Part shown: positions 35,501 to 44,981 of the stretch, one piece after another
Position numbering within the stretch: position 1 is the stretch's first letter
Layout of the letters: the number at the start of each line of letters is the position of its first letter
Assembly (NCBI GenBank): GCA_001770015.1
Contig: MEQB01000038.1
Span: 1 to 61,430 of the forward strand
DNA from: Bdellovibrionales bacterium RIFOXYC1_FULL_37_79
GTDB lineage: Bacteria; Bdellovibrionota; Bacteriovoracia; Bacteriovoracales; Bacteriovoracaceae
Direction of reading: 5' to 3'
Length of the DNA stretch: 61,430 bases
Translations under genes and position numbers: made by a program
The notes under the pieces: generated by a model
Databases searched by the model: none
What the model saw: the letters and a program-made list of their open reading frames with translations, nothing else
What the model was told of the DNA's origin: nothing

Positions 35501-36211
35501 ACCGAAAATGGAATCAAGGAAGTTGAAAAAATTCATTATGATTTAAATCTGATTTCAATTAAAGAATTGGACAGAGCCGAAGTGTTGTTGAAAAAGTCGA
35601 AGAGTGAGTTTAATCAACTGGGTGATATTAATTGGCAGGCCATAGAAGATTATAGAAAGCAAAAATTGCGTTGCGCTTTTTTAAGAGAGCAAGAAGTTGA
35701 ATTAAAGCAATCGCTGGATGATTTGGAAAAGGCTATTATACACATTGATCATAAGTCCAGAGAGCGTTTTAAAGCGGCTTTTGAAGAAGTTAGTGAACGG
35801 TTTAAAAAGGTGTTTCCTATTATTTTTGGAGGCGGCAGTGCGTTTCTTAATATTGTAGGTGACTTGGATGATCCTGAATGTGGTGTTGATATAGTTGCCC
35901 AACCACCTGGCAAGAAAATGCAAAATATTAATCTAATGAGTGGTGGTGAAAAAGCGCTTACTGCGGTAAGTTTGATTTTTTCAATTTTTCTGGTGAAGCC
36001 ATCTCCTTTTTGTTTGTTGGATGAAGTGGATGCTCCTTTGGATGATGCCAACGTTGGACGATTTAATGAATTATTGCGGGAAATGAGTAACGAATCCCAG
36101 TTCATTCTTATTACACATAATAAAAAAACGATGGAAATGAATGATACTCTTTATGGAATTACCATGGAAGAACCCGGAATATCCAAGGCGGTCTCAGTGC
36201 AGCTTCAATAG
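32501..36211 (+). CDS. smc: Chromosome segregation SMC ATPase
   Basis: 1,236 residues. Head halves: Walker A [20 protein letters not shown] at about 32, the [18 protein letters not shown] Q-loop region, and at the C-terminus signature LMSGGEKAL and Walker B [19 protein letters not shown]. Two long coiled coils flank a hinge around 510-670 ([16 protein letters not shown]). SMC dimers organise and segregate the nucleoid with ScpAB, which is not in the window. GTG start with AAGGA upstream. First gene of smc-lolA-rimO. Confidence 0.97.
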   Translation: [1236 protein letters not shown]

Positions 36212-36229
36212 TCGAAGGGAGGGGGAGAT

Positions 36230-36871
36230 TTGATTAAGTGTTGTCTCTTTATTATTTTGCTTGGTTTTCATTTGAAATTGTGGGCCGAAGCCTTGGAAAA
36301 ACAATATTCATTTGTTCCACGAACTTTTTCATCCAAAGTGGAGCAAGTAACCCTTAGCGCTCTTTCCGGAAAAGAAAAAAAAACCTATGGTACGATGGAT
36401 TATATGTATCCAGGAAAATTTCGTTATGAGCAGGAAAAACCAGAGAATAGTAAAATTATTTTTGTTTCAAATCAGAGTCAATCATGGTTTTACACTGCGC
36501 CTTTTTTGGAAGGTGAACCAGGAGACTTAATTATCAATCCGATGAAAGATAAATTTTCACTTTCCGAATTGTTTGATCTTTTACAAAATGGTCTAAGTTC
36601 GAACAAGATGTATAAAGTTCAAAAACAGGCAGAGGCGGAGCATTTGACGTTTAGTAAAAAAGTTGCAAAAAATCTTGGTATTAATAAGGCGATTTTGACT
36701 TTTAACAAGAGTAATTTGTCTGGTTTTGATAATATAAAATCCGTAAAAATTATTAAAGATGATGGAAGTGCGGTTTTATTTAATTTGTTGGAGATAAAAC
36801 CCAATCTACAATTTGGAAAGGATCATTTTTTATTTACCCCTCCACCCAATACTAAAATAAATAAACACTAA
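36230..36871 (+). CDS. lolA: LolA-family outer-membrane lipoprotein carrier
   Basis: 213 residues with a signal peptide ([20 protein letters not shown]) and the LolA fold pattern: [54 protein letters not shown], and [21 protein letters not shown]. It ferries lipoproteins through the periplasm to the outer membrane, fitting the many lipoproteins in this window. TTG start with GGAGGGGGAGA upstream, 18 bases after smc. LolB/LolCDE are not in the window. Confidence 0.85.
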   Translation: [213 protein letters not shown]

Positions 36872-36892
36872 ATTGGATTTTTAGGAGTAAAC

Positions 36893-38227
36893 ATGGGCAT
36901 GAAGGTTTATTTTATATCGCTTGGTTGCCCTAAAAATCTGGTTGATTCGGAAGTTATGTTGGGTATTTTAACTGAACATCATTATGAAATTATTAATTCG
37001 CCTGACTTAGCCGATGTTATTGTGATCAATACTTGTAGTTTTATTCATGATGCAAAACAAGAATCCATTGATGCCATTTTGGAAATGATAGATTACAAAA
37101 AACCAGGTATTGGAAATTGTAAAAAACTGGTAGTGACCGGTTGTCTGCCTCAGCGTTATATCAAGGAATTGGCTCTTGAGTTACCCGAGGTCGACCTTTT
37201 TGTGGGAACCAGCGAATATGGGTTGATCGTGGATTTTCTCAAGCAAGAAAGTAAGATTCATGTGAATGATGATCCTTCCTTTGAATATTTAGAAAAAACT
37301 TGGAGATTTTTAACTACGCCTTCGCACATGGCGTGGTTGAAAGTGGGGGAGGGATGTGATCGGCATTGCACTTTTTGTATTATCCCAAAACTTAGGGGGA
37401 GATATAAATCCAGAAAAGTTCCCCAAGTGTTAAATGAGGCCAAATGGATGGTAGATCAAAATGTTAAGGAGATTATTTTGGTGGCCCAGGATTTATCGGT
37501 TTATGGAAGTGATTTGGATGAAAAAAATACTCTTTTTCACCTGCTGCGAGGACTGGAGAAAATGGAGCAGGTTATCTGGATTCGTTTGATGTATTTTTAT
37601 CCAGATGAATTAAAAGATGATTTGATCAGAAAACTAAAAAGCTCTTCTAAAATTTGTAAATATTTAGATATTCCTGTTCAGCATTTTTCAAATAATATTT
37701 TAAAAAGAATGAATAGAAATATCACCGGGGAAATTATCCTAGAAAAAATTAATAGGATAAAAACTTTGATACCGGAGATAACGCTTAGAACATCAATTAT
37801 CGTGGGATTTCCCGGAGAGACTCCGGAGGATTTTCAAATGCTACTGGAGGGAATAAAAAAAGCTAAATTTCATCATCTGGGGGTTTTTCCTTACTCGGAT
37901 GAAGATGGTACAGCTGCCTTTAAAATGAGTGATAAAATAGCCGAATCGGTTATTCAAAAAAGATTGAAAAAAGTTTATGAGGTTCAAAAAAAAATTACCA
38001 CTGAGTTAAACCATACCTATATTGGTAAAACCGTTAAAGTGGTAATTGAAGGAGTTCATAGCGAAACGGATTTGCTTTTGGTTGGAAGGCATGAAGGTCA
38101 AGCTCCAGAAATAGACGGTAAGGTTATTATTAATGATTTAAATGGTAAAAAAGTCAATATCGGAGATTTTGTTGATGTTAAAATCTCCGATGTCCTTGAA
38201 TATGATCTAATTGGTACAGTTGTTTAG
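36893..38227 (+). CDS. rimO: Ribosomal protein S12 methylthiotransferase RimO
   Basis: 444 residues, three domains: N-terminal UPF0004 with SLGCPKNLVDSEVM, CSFI and the third Fe-S Cys in VTGCLPQRY; radical-SAM core with CDRHCTFCIIPKLRG (CxxxCxxC); C-terminal TRAM domain with VGRHEGQAPEIDG. It adds a methylthio group to Asp of ribosomal protein S12. SLGCPKN and FCIIPKLRGRYKSR favour RimO over MiaB. ATG at 36893 behind AGGAG. Its stop overlaps the convergent lipoprotein gene by 4 bases. Confidence 0.94.
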   Translation: MGMKVYFISLGCPKNLVDSEVMLGILTEHHYEIINSPDLADVIVINTCSFIHDAKQESIDAILEMIDYKKPGIGNCKKLVVTGCLPQRYIKELALELPEVDLFVGTSEYGLIVDFLKQESKIHVNDDPSFEYLEKTWRFLTTPSHMAWLKVGEGCDRHCTFCIIPKLRGRYKSRKVPQVLNEAKWMVDQNVKEIILVAQDLSVYGSDLDEKNTLFHLLRGLEKMEQVIWIRLMYFYPDELKDDLIRKLKSSSKICKYLDIPVQHFSNNILKRMNRNITGEIILEKINRIKTLIPEITLRTSIIVGFPGETPEDFQMLLEGIKKAKFHHLGVFPYSDEDGTAAFKMSDKIAESVIQKRLKKVYEVQKKITTELNHTYIGKTVKVVIEGVHSETDLLLVGRHEGQAPEIDGKVIINDLNGKKVNIGDFVDVKISDVLEYDLIGTVV

Positions 38228-41200
38228 TTACCACTTTGCGGGAAGGCGAAATATTCACTTGCCGTAGTGGGTGGTTGGGCACCAATTACCGCTTTAGTGG
38301 ATATTGAAAAATCCTGAAAGCATGAGTTGTACTCATTAACATTGCTCGCCCCTGGCATCGTCCATATCTTTTCAGGGTAGGTGTCCCAGGTGTGAAAGTC
38401 ATCATAGGGTTGATAATCGACGGGATCATCCTGATGACTTAATTGCAAATGATCATAGTGATTAAAATTATTTGAATCAAGCGCAGGAATGGGTAGCGAT
38501 GCCCCTGGAAAGAGTTGGTCTATTTCCTGATTATAAAGGGTATTGCTCGGGTCAGTTATATTAGTAATAGGGTTAAAGGCCCTGTCCCACTCTCTGACCA
38601 TGACAAAAATTTCTGCCTTGGGATCCATGGCGGCATTTGCGCATGTAAAGTGATAGAAGGGTTGACTACCTTTAAAGGGGTCAATCATGGTTGTATAATC
38701 GCTGGGGTGATAGTTGTTGGCATATTTTATCCAACTGTCAAAATAGTACTGAAATTGATTAGGGGTTGCATAGTTGGCGAGGCCATTTGCGCAACTGTTT
38801 TTTGCAACATAATTGGCGTATAATTTGCTGGTTTTTATCGAGATGGGGGTATCGCCCAGTGTGTTTTCATGAATTAAGTCGCCATATTTCCATTCTTTGG
38901 TAAAAGCCTGGTCTTGATTATTAACACTTACAATAACTGTTCCATATAAACTTTCTGGATTGAGGGTTTCAGTTTTTCGCAGAGGTCCCGTGATACAATT
39001 GGCCTGACTGCCTCCTGCGAGTTTGTTGGTTGAAGTAACGGTTAAGTTGCAGGTGACGTTGTCTGCGGCGTCGGTTACTTCCGAATAGGTATGATCTTCC
39101 ACATTGTATGAGCCATCATCGCAATTAGGGCCGACTGGAGAATAATCACCTTCACCTTTTATAGAAGCTTCGGAACTGGCTACCCAACGTCCTGTGGATG
39201 TATTGGTATAGACAGCCAGGCTTCCGCCTGCTATAGCAGTAATGAATGTTCCATCAGGTTGCTGCAGACCGGTGGTTTGGTTTCCCAAGGTCATACAACC
39301 ATTGGTAAGACGAACAAAGGTATGCTGTTTTACAATACCTCCTCCAGGAAGTACTTCTTGGGTGGTACCCGGATACGATTTAATATATTTCCATTCATAA
39401 AATGAATATGGACGATAGTGTAAATATTCGCAATTTCCTGGACTCATATATGCACCCAGGGTAAATCCGTTTACAAAAAGTTCTTCCTCTTGTACTTCCA
39501 AAAAGCAAGCAATTCTTCGGGTGGTGGTAATTTCTGGATCCTCGGGTGAACGACCAAATTTTATCTGGTCGTTGGTGAGGCGGCATTCCTGATGATGATT
39601 GCCTCTTCCAAGTCTATGCATGATATAACTTCTTGGATAATAGCTGTCGATTTTGGGAGCAAAAATAGTCATGTGGCCATGAACAGTCATACTGAAAGTC
39701 AAACTCTCAACGATATCGCTATTTCCGCTATGAGCTGTAAGGGTGTAGGTGTTTCGTATTGCATTGATAGTTGGTGTGCCTGAAATGACGCCGGTTTCAC
39801 CGTTTAATTCCAGTCCTTCAGGAAGGTCTGGGGTGATGGAAAAAGTGACATTTTCCCCTTCAAATAATTTAACCGTCGTAGAAAAATATTCGTCCGTATA
39901 TAAATCAAAATGACTGGTGGTCATAACCATTCCAACCAAACCCTTTGCACCAGGGACTGGTCCGGTAGATGCATTATAGATGTTGAGATTATCTACACTT
40001 TCTCCGGTTCCGGAATAATCAGATCCGAAGGCGTCGTTACTGACCCGTACGTCTAATTCTCTGGCGGAGGTATTTTTGTAAGAGACAAAGCCGGTACCTT
40101 TGCATGAATTGATTAAGTCACAGTTAGCAACCGGTCCGGCAGGGTTATTGGATACATCCATACCTGCACTGAAGTTTTCAATGCCAATCCATGCGTAATA
40201 ATCAGGAGTCCATATGCCACCCTTGGCCCGACAGGTTTTGGAGTCAGCATATCCCAGGTCACAAGTGGTATTGATAGAATTAGCAATACAACTGGTTCTG
40301 GTGGTATAGGTTCCCCCACCATGACGGCAGTATCCTGCCTTGAGTCCTAGGGTTACGGTATCTGATTTAACAAAGCTGATAGTGCCAAGAGCAGTACTGG
40401 CCGAAGTGGCATCCCAATTATCATAAATTGGTAACCCCTTCGCGAAGTTCCCATAAGTGGTGAGCACATACATCTTACTAGAGCTGCCAGCTGGAGGGTT
40501 GCTATGATAGTAGATAACAATACCCTTTCCTTCCACGCTTTTGGTAAAGACGGCGGGAGATCCGATAGCACCAATCCAATTTACAGCGTAGATAGTTTTA
40601 GGAGTACTGGCAGATTCAATGTCATAATGAAACAAATCCTTATAAGCTGCTACAGGAATATTGAGGGAAAGCACGGCAGAGACTGGTAAAGGATCGTAAT
40701 TAACCAGGGTTTCAGTATTTTCATATTTTCTGGCGTTATCCAATATATCATTTTTTAGAAATTTGCCATTTTTCACTTGAACCAGCATTTTGGTGCTTGA
40801 AATAATTTCCTTAACGACTCCCCACGGATAAAATTCGTGAGATCGGGGGGCTTCGCCGGTGGCAGTGGTGGGCATGTTTATCGAGGCAGATACATATGAT
40901 CCGACACTAAATTCGTCGGTGGAACCAACCACCAAAATAACATTGCTGGCTATTCCCAAACCTCTTGGTTCAGTGGTCACCGAAATTCGTAGCACTTTTG
41001 TAATTGAACTTCCGTTGGATTCTCTTACGGCTAAAGTATATTGTCCTTTAGAGACGCTGGTAGGGGTCCCTGATATGATACCGGTGGAATAATTGAGGGT
41101 TAATCCGGTTGGTAATTTGGGACTTACTGTGAAGCTTAAACCGGTAAAACCCAGCGGACTTAAAGTGGGACTCATCGGGGTAATGGTGGTGTCTTTGGTA

Positions 41201-41790
41201 AAAATGTGGATTACCTCGGTAATTTTAACCTTTTCAAAATAAAAGTTGTAGTTGATATCAATTGAGTCATTGTCATTAAATGATCCTTGGAGGACTTTTA
41301 AGTAGACATATTTGGCAGTCGAATTGATACCAGTGACGATACCTCTGGCAAAATTTCCTTTTGCGTCTTTTGCAGAGGTTACATAAATTCCTTCGCCGTT
41401 AAATAAAGTTGTAGAAATAGCGTTCGCGTTTTTAGGGATATTTCTATTTAAAGCGATTCCGTCAATTGAACCAGGATTAAAAACTCCGTCGGCTTGAAAA
41501 AGGTTGGTAAATGCGCTGGACGAATTGTCCGTATCCTGACCGGATGCTGTCTCGGTCAAATTCAATTTTATGAGGATAATGTCTTGGGCATAATTAAGTG
41601 CGCTGATGGAAGCTGGATCGCCGTTCTCGTCAACTGGAGGGGTTGGGGTAGGATCAGCACCTCCTGTACCGCTAGAACCAGTTGCAGTTTTGGATTTATT
41701 TTTGTCCCATTTGGTAGAGCTATCAGGTAAGCAGGCGGTGAAGCATAGTACTGCAATAAGAATGATTATTTTTTCTAAAAGTGTTTTCAT
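38224..41790 (-). CDS. Giant secreted lipoprotein with two putative-Ig (He_PIG) domains
   Basis: 1,188 residues. The signal peptide ends in a lipobox (CFTACLPD), followed by a low-complexity GSSGTGGADPTPTPPVDENG spacer typical of surface-exposed lipoproteins. Two He_PIG-type domains are marked by LPTGLTLNYSTGIISGTPT (about 225-270) and LPEGLELNGETGVISGTPT (about 665-710). Regions between and after have many cysteines, glycine and aromatic residues but no recognised enzymatic motif. Likely an outer-surface adhesin or structural protein. Stand-alone gene, convergent with rimO. Confidence 0.8.
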   Translation of the reverse strand: MKTLLEKIIILIAVLCFTACLPDSSTKWDKNKSKTATGSSGTGGADPTPTPPVDENGDPASISALNYAQDIILIKLNLTETASGQDTDNSSSAFTNLFQADGVFNPGSIDGIALNRNIPKNANAISTTLFNGEGIYVTSAKDAKGNFARGIVTGINSTAKYVYLKVLQGSFNDNDSIDINYNFYFEKVKITEVIHIFTKDTTITPMSPTLSPLGFTGLSFTVSPKLPTGLTLNYSTGIISGTPTSVSKGQYTLAVRESNGSSITKVLRISVTTEPRGLGIASNVILVVGSTDEFSVGSYVSASINMPTTATGEAPRSHEFYPWGVVKEIISSTKMLVQVKNGKFLKNDILDNARKYENTETLVNYDPLPVSAVLSLNIPVAAYKDLFHYDIESASTPKTIYAVNWIGAIGSPAVFTKSVEGKGIVIYYHSNPPAGSSSKMYVLTTYGNFAKGLPIYDNWDATSASTALGTISFVKSDTVTLGLKAGYCRHGGGTYTTRTSCIANSINTTCDLGYADSKTCRAKGGIWTPDYYAWIGIENFSAGMDVSNNPAGPVANCDLINSCKGTGFVSYKNTSARELDVRVSNDAFGSDYSGTGESVDNLNIYNASTGPVPGAKGLVGMVMTTSHFDLYTDEYFSTTVKLFEGENVTFSITPDLPEGLELNGETGVISGTPTINAIRNTYTLTAHSGNSDIVESLTFSMTVHGHMTIFAPKIDSYYPRSYIMHRLGRGNHHQECRLTNDQIKFGRSPEDPEITTTRRIACFLEVQEEELFVNGFTLGAYMSPGNCEYLHYRPYSFYEWKYIKSYPGTTQEVLPGGGIVKQHTFVRLTNGCMTLGNQTTGLQQPDGTFITAIAGGSLAVYTNTSTGRWVASSEASIKGEGDYSPVGPNCDDGSYNVEDHTYSEVTDAADNVTCNLTVTSTNKLAGGSQANCITGPLRKTETLNPESLYGTVIVSVNNQDQAFTKEWKYGDLIHENTLGDTPISIKTSKLYANYVAKNSCANGLANYATPNQFQYYFDSWIKYANNYHPSDYTTMIDPFKGSQPFYHFTCANAAMDPKAEIFVMVREWDRAFNPITNITDPSNTLYNQEIDQLFPGASLPIPALDSNNFNHYDHLQLSHQDDPVDYQPYDDFHTWDTYPEKIWTMPGASNVNEYNSCFQDFSISTKAVIGAQPPTTASEYFAFPQSGN

Positions 41791-41941
41791 AATCCCAAGT
41801 CCCCTCTTAATAGTCCTCTATTGTATGTATCGGAAAACAGACCTTAAATATTAGTATTATACTTTGATTATTTGGATATCCGATCAATTGAATCAATTAC
41901 TCAATGTTGGGCAGTAGCTATTATCAGTTAGTTAGATTATG

Positions 41942-41955
41942 ATTATGATCATAAT
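41942..41955. promoter_or_regulatory. 14-bp perfect palindrome upstream of a secreted-protein gene
   Basis: ATTATGATCATAAT is self-complementary and lies 31 bases before the preferred TTG start. Such a site could be an operator. It also argues that the open frame upstream of that TTG is not coding. Confidence 0.4.
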
Positions 41956-41986
41956 TCTCAAAAAATATAGATCAGGGAGAGCCCTT

Positions 41987-42784
41987 TTGAAGATGTTTTT
42001 TTGCCTACTTATTTTGTCAATGACCACAAATGTTGCCAATGCATCATTTAATTTTCAAAGTGTGATGCGCAAAATGGCGACTGATATTTTGGGTGAAGAA
42101 TTGGTTGAAAATTTTCTCGGGGTAGATCCCAAAGAAATGTTGATCATGCCTTCTTTGCCAAAATTATTGGAAGATCCCAAAAGTCTTGATTTTGGAAATA
42201 TTGATGATCAACCAAAAACACGGATCACTGAAGAGGAAAGGAAAAATTTGGATAACCATTTTTTGTATGAGTTATTCAAAGAAATTCGAAAGAGTGATCC
42301 GTCAGAGGATGAATATCAGCAATGGATGAATATACTAGCGCAAGGGGCAACCAGGGAAGGGGTTTTTCGGGCGCTTATTTATGATAAGATTTATGAGAAT
42401 TTGGAATTTTCTTCCAGTAAGAGAGTTTCTTCAGACGCAAAAGAATTTACCGTTTTATTTTATAAAAAGTTTATTGGTATCAAGATTAGCCAAACTAAAA
42501 TGGATCATATGAATGTCTTTGCCCTTAAAAAAATTGTTTGTGAGAAAACACTGCAGATGGTGGATACCCTTTATCAAAAAAATAAAGATGACGCTTATAA
42601 GTGGTATGCTATATTTTCCTCCGATCTGGCGATTAATTATAGGAAAATATGGGGTAATGATATTCGAAAACAAAGATCTCCTAGTAAGCATTATAGGTGG
42701 GCTTCCTTGGCGGGGGAGCAATTTATAAAATCGGAAATTATTATTAAGCTGAACAAACTCTATAATCATTTGGATCAAAACTAG
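41987..42784 (+). CDS. Secreted protein of unknown family
   Basis: From the TTG at 41987 (GGGAGAG 6 bases upstream) the product starts with a clean signal peptide (KMFFCLLILSMTTNVANA) and has 265 residues. The mature part is helical and charged; SEDEYQQWMNILAQGATREG followed by VFRALIYDKIYENLE recurs in predatory-bacterium secreted proteins in my memory but without known function. An upstream ATG at 41939 in the same frame would give a poor leader. Convergent with the EpmA-like gene with a 4-base overlap. Confidence 0.6.
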   Translation: MKMFFCLLILSMTTNVANASFNFQSVMRKMATDILGEELVENFLGVDPKEMLIMPSLPKLLEDPKSLDFGNIDDQPKTRITEEERKNLDNHFLYELFKEIRKSDPSEDEYQQWMNILAQGATREGVFRALIYDKIYENLEFSSSKRVSSDAKEFTVLFYKKFIGIKISQTKMDHMNVFALKKIVCEKTLQMVDTLYQKNKDDAYKWYAIFSSDLAINYRKIWGNDIRKQRSPSKHYRWASLAGEQFIKSEIIIKLNKLYNHLDQN

Positions 42785-43773
42785 GTCCAGAAGGGATTGG
42801 TCTCAAGGGTTAAAGCTTTTAAAAATCTTTCAATGCCAAGGGCAATTCCTGCTGATGGAGGAAGTCCCCTCTCCAAGGATTCATATAAAATGGTTGGTTC
42901 GGGTAATGTGTAGTGATAGAGATTTTGTTTTTCTTGTTGCTGTATTTTAAAACGTTTTTTTTGAACATTAAGATTGGTGAGTTCGTTAAAACAATTACTA
43001 ACTTCCACTCCGCTTAAATAAATTTCAAATCGTTCACAAACCCTTGGATCGCTTTTCTTTAAGGTGGAGAGAGCGCAGAGGTGGTGTGGGTATTCATAAA
43101 GCAAAATATAAGGGTATTTTTCCAAATGAGGTTCAATTTTATTTAAAAAAAGAAGAAAAAAACAATCATCCCAGCTAAGTGATGTAATGGCAGGCAGTGG
43201 AACATCAGGGTAATCCATTTTTATTTTTTCGTAAAGATCCTTCTGATCCAAAAAATGTAGAATATCCAGTTTTAAATATTCCAAAAAAATTTCTTGAATG
43301 GTCATACGCTTGAATTTTGCCTGTTGCAGTTTTTGATTGACGGGAATGGATTGTGTTTGTAGATAATCCAAACAATATTTTATCAGTTCTTCGCAATCAT
43401 TCATAATATGATCATAGCGGGCGTTTTTTCGATACCATTCGAGCATAATAAACTGGTTTCGATGAATGGGGGTGTTTGGTTCATCACGAAAGCAATAAAC
43501 CAACGTAAAAATATTTTCAAAACCGTGGGAAAGTAACTCCTTCATATGAAATTCGGGAGAGGTGTGCAGGTAGAGATTAGTGTCGGCTGGTTGACAAACG
43601 CTGCTTAATTTGAAGGGATGGATATGAGTTTCCATTCCAGGATTAGTAACTGCTGGCGGGGTCATGACTTCAAGAAAATTTTGGTTATTAAAAAAAAATC
43701 TTATGGCCTTGAGGAGCATAAATAGGTTATTAAGTTTATGATAGGTTGGTTGAAAAGTAGCAGTTTTTGGCAT
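42781..43773 (-). CDS. epmA: EF-P beta-lysylation protein EpmA-like (class II lysyl-tRNA synthetase paralogue)
   Basis: 330 residues, class II aminoacyl-tRNA synthetase core without the anticodon-binding domain. Motifs are FLEVMTPPAVTNPGMETHIHPF (motif 1 region), YLHTSPEFHMKELL, FRDEPNTPIHRNQFIMLEWYR (motif 2) and GIALGIERFLKAL (motif 3). EpmA ligates (R)-beta-lysine to elongation factor P. Neither efp nor epmB is in the window. ATG at 43773. Could also be annotated as GenX/PoxA. Confidence 0.88.
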   Translation of the reverse strand: MPKTATFQPTYHKLNNLFMLLKAIRFFFNNQNFLEVMTPPAVTNPGMETHIHPFKLSSVCQPADTNLYLHTSPEFHMKELLSHGFENIFTLVYCFRDEPNTPIHRNQFIMLEWYRKNARYDHIMNDCEELIKYCLDYLQTQSIPVNQKLQQAKFKRMTIQEIFLEYLKLDILHFLDQKDLYEKIKMDYPDVPLPAITSLSWDDCFFLLFLNKIEPHLEKYPYILLYEYPHHLCALSTLKKSDPRVCERFEIYLSGVEVSNCFNELTNLNVQKKRFKIQQQEKQNLYHYTLPEPTILYESLERGLPPSAGIALGIERFLKALTLETNPFWT

Positions 43774-43832
43774 GGATTATATCTAGTATATAGTCTTCTT
43801 AAAGGCAAGTTTTGTGAGAGCATGAGGTTTTT

Positions 43833-44981
43833 ATGGCGAATATTTATAAGATAGTTGGGGATTTTACAATGACTTGTGATGTGGTGGCGATGGTTATTTT
43901 AGCCATTTTGCTGCTCCTATTAATTCTTCAAATTATTAGTGTTAGTAATTTGCTCATCAAATTAAAAAGGAGTGATTTAGGCCAGCCAGACCGGTTGGTT
44001 GACCAGTCTATTATTGCAGGCCAAGAAATAAAACCAGTCGAAACACTTGCTTTTAAGGATAGATTGATTAAGGGATTGGAAAGATCTAGAAACGAAGTAT
44101 GGGATAAACTGAGTAGTATTATTCTTGGCAGGAGTCTGGATGAGGGAGTTTGGTCTGAGTTAGAAGAGTTACTTTATGGAGCCGATATTGGGACGGATCT
44201 GGTCAACGACCTTTTAGAGAAACTGAAACAAACTGCTGTTTCGAAAAATTATTCTCATCATGAGTTTAAAAATTTTCTCTATGCGTTTCTTTATGAACAA
44301 ATGAAACCTATTCAAGATTTGGTGGATAATTCACTTTATGTGTTTGATAAAAATGTCTCGGAAAGAAAAACTAAAACGATTATGGTTGTGGGAGTAAACG
44401 GTGCTGGAAAAACTACGACTATTGGCAAACTGGCTACCAGATTGACGAGACAGGGGGCCCATGTGGTGGTTGGCGCCTGTGACACCTTTCGGGCCGCAGC
44501 CGTGGATCAATTACAAATTTGGTGTGATAAAGCTGGGGCAAAAATGATCAGGGCCAAGGAAGGAACAAATCCAAGTGGTGTTGCCTACGAAGCACTCGAT
44601 CAGGCCATGAAAGAGCGGGCTGATTACTGTATTTTGGATACCGCCGGGAGGTTACATACTAAAGGAAATTTAATGGATGAACTCGCCAAAAATAAGCGTG
44701 TATTAAGTAAACTGGATCCAAATGCTCCTCAGCAAACATGGTTAGTTTTGGATGCGATTACCGGACAAAATGCGATTAAGCAGGCCGAGGAATTTCACAA
44801 AATTCTTGGTATTTCAGGTCTTATTTTTACTAAATGCGATGGGTCGTCGAAGGCCGGGGCGGCAGTTTCTATTACCAAAAAATTAAAAGTGCCAATCATT
44901 TATATTGGGGTTGGTGAAACCGTCGATGATCTGGATATTTTTAATGTGGATGAATATTTAAAAGCTCTTTTAGGCCTTTAG
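43833..44981 (+). CDS. ftsY: Signal recognition particle receptor FtsY
   Basis: 382 residues: an N-terminal membrane helix (VVAMVILAILLLLLILQII), a charged linker, the N domain (EELLYGADIGTDLVNDLLEKLK) and the SRP GTPase G domain with GVNGAGKTTTIGKLA, CDTFRAAAVDQL, DTAGRLHTKGNLMDEL, TKCDGSSKAGAAV and GVGETVDDL. It docks SRP-ribosome complexes at the membrane. Short A domain compared with E. coli but with its own membrane anchor. Followed 55 bases later by zapA. Confidence 0.96.
   Translation: MANIYKIVGDFTMTCDVVAMVILAILLLLLILQIISVSNLLIKLKRSDLGQPDRLVDQSIIAGQEIKPVETLAFKDRLIKGLERSRNEVWDKLSSIILGRSLDEGVWSELEELLYGADIGTDLVNDLLEKLKQTAVSKNYSHHEFKNFLYAFLYEQMKPIQDLVDNSLYVFDKNVSERKTKTIMVVGVNGAGKTTTIGKLATRLTRQGAHVVVGACDTFRAAAVDQLQIWCDKAGAKMIRAKEGTNPSGVAYEALDQAMKERADYCILDTAGRLHTKGNLMDELAKNKRVLSKLDPNAPQQTWLVLDAITGQNAIKQAEEFHKILGISGLIFTKCDGSSKAGAAVSITKKLKVPIIYIGVGETVDDLDIFNVDEYLKALLGL

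Noticed and set aside
33480-36105. Antisense open frames within smc
   Set aside because: smc motifs are continuous through the region; the antisense frames have low-complexity Ser/Phe-rich products typical of coding shadows.
38515-41854. Several open frames opposite the giant lipoprotein gene
   Set aside because: They are shadows of a well-supported coding frame with signal peptide and He_PIG domains; none has a binding site or family pattern.
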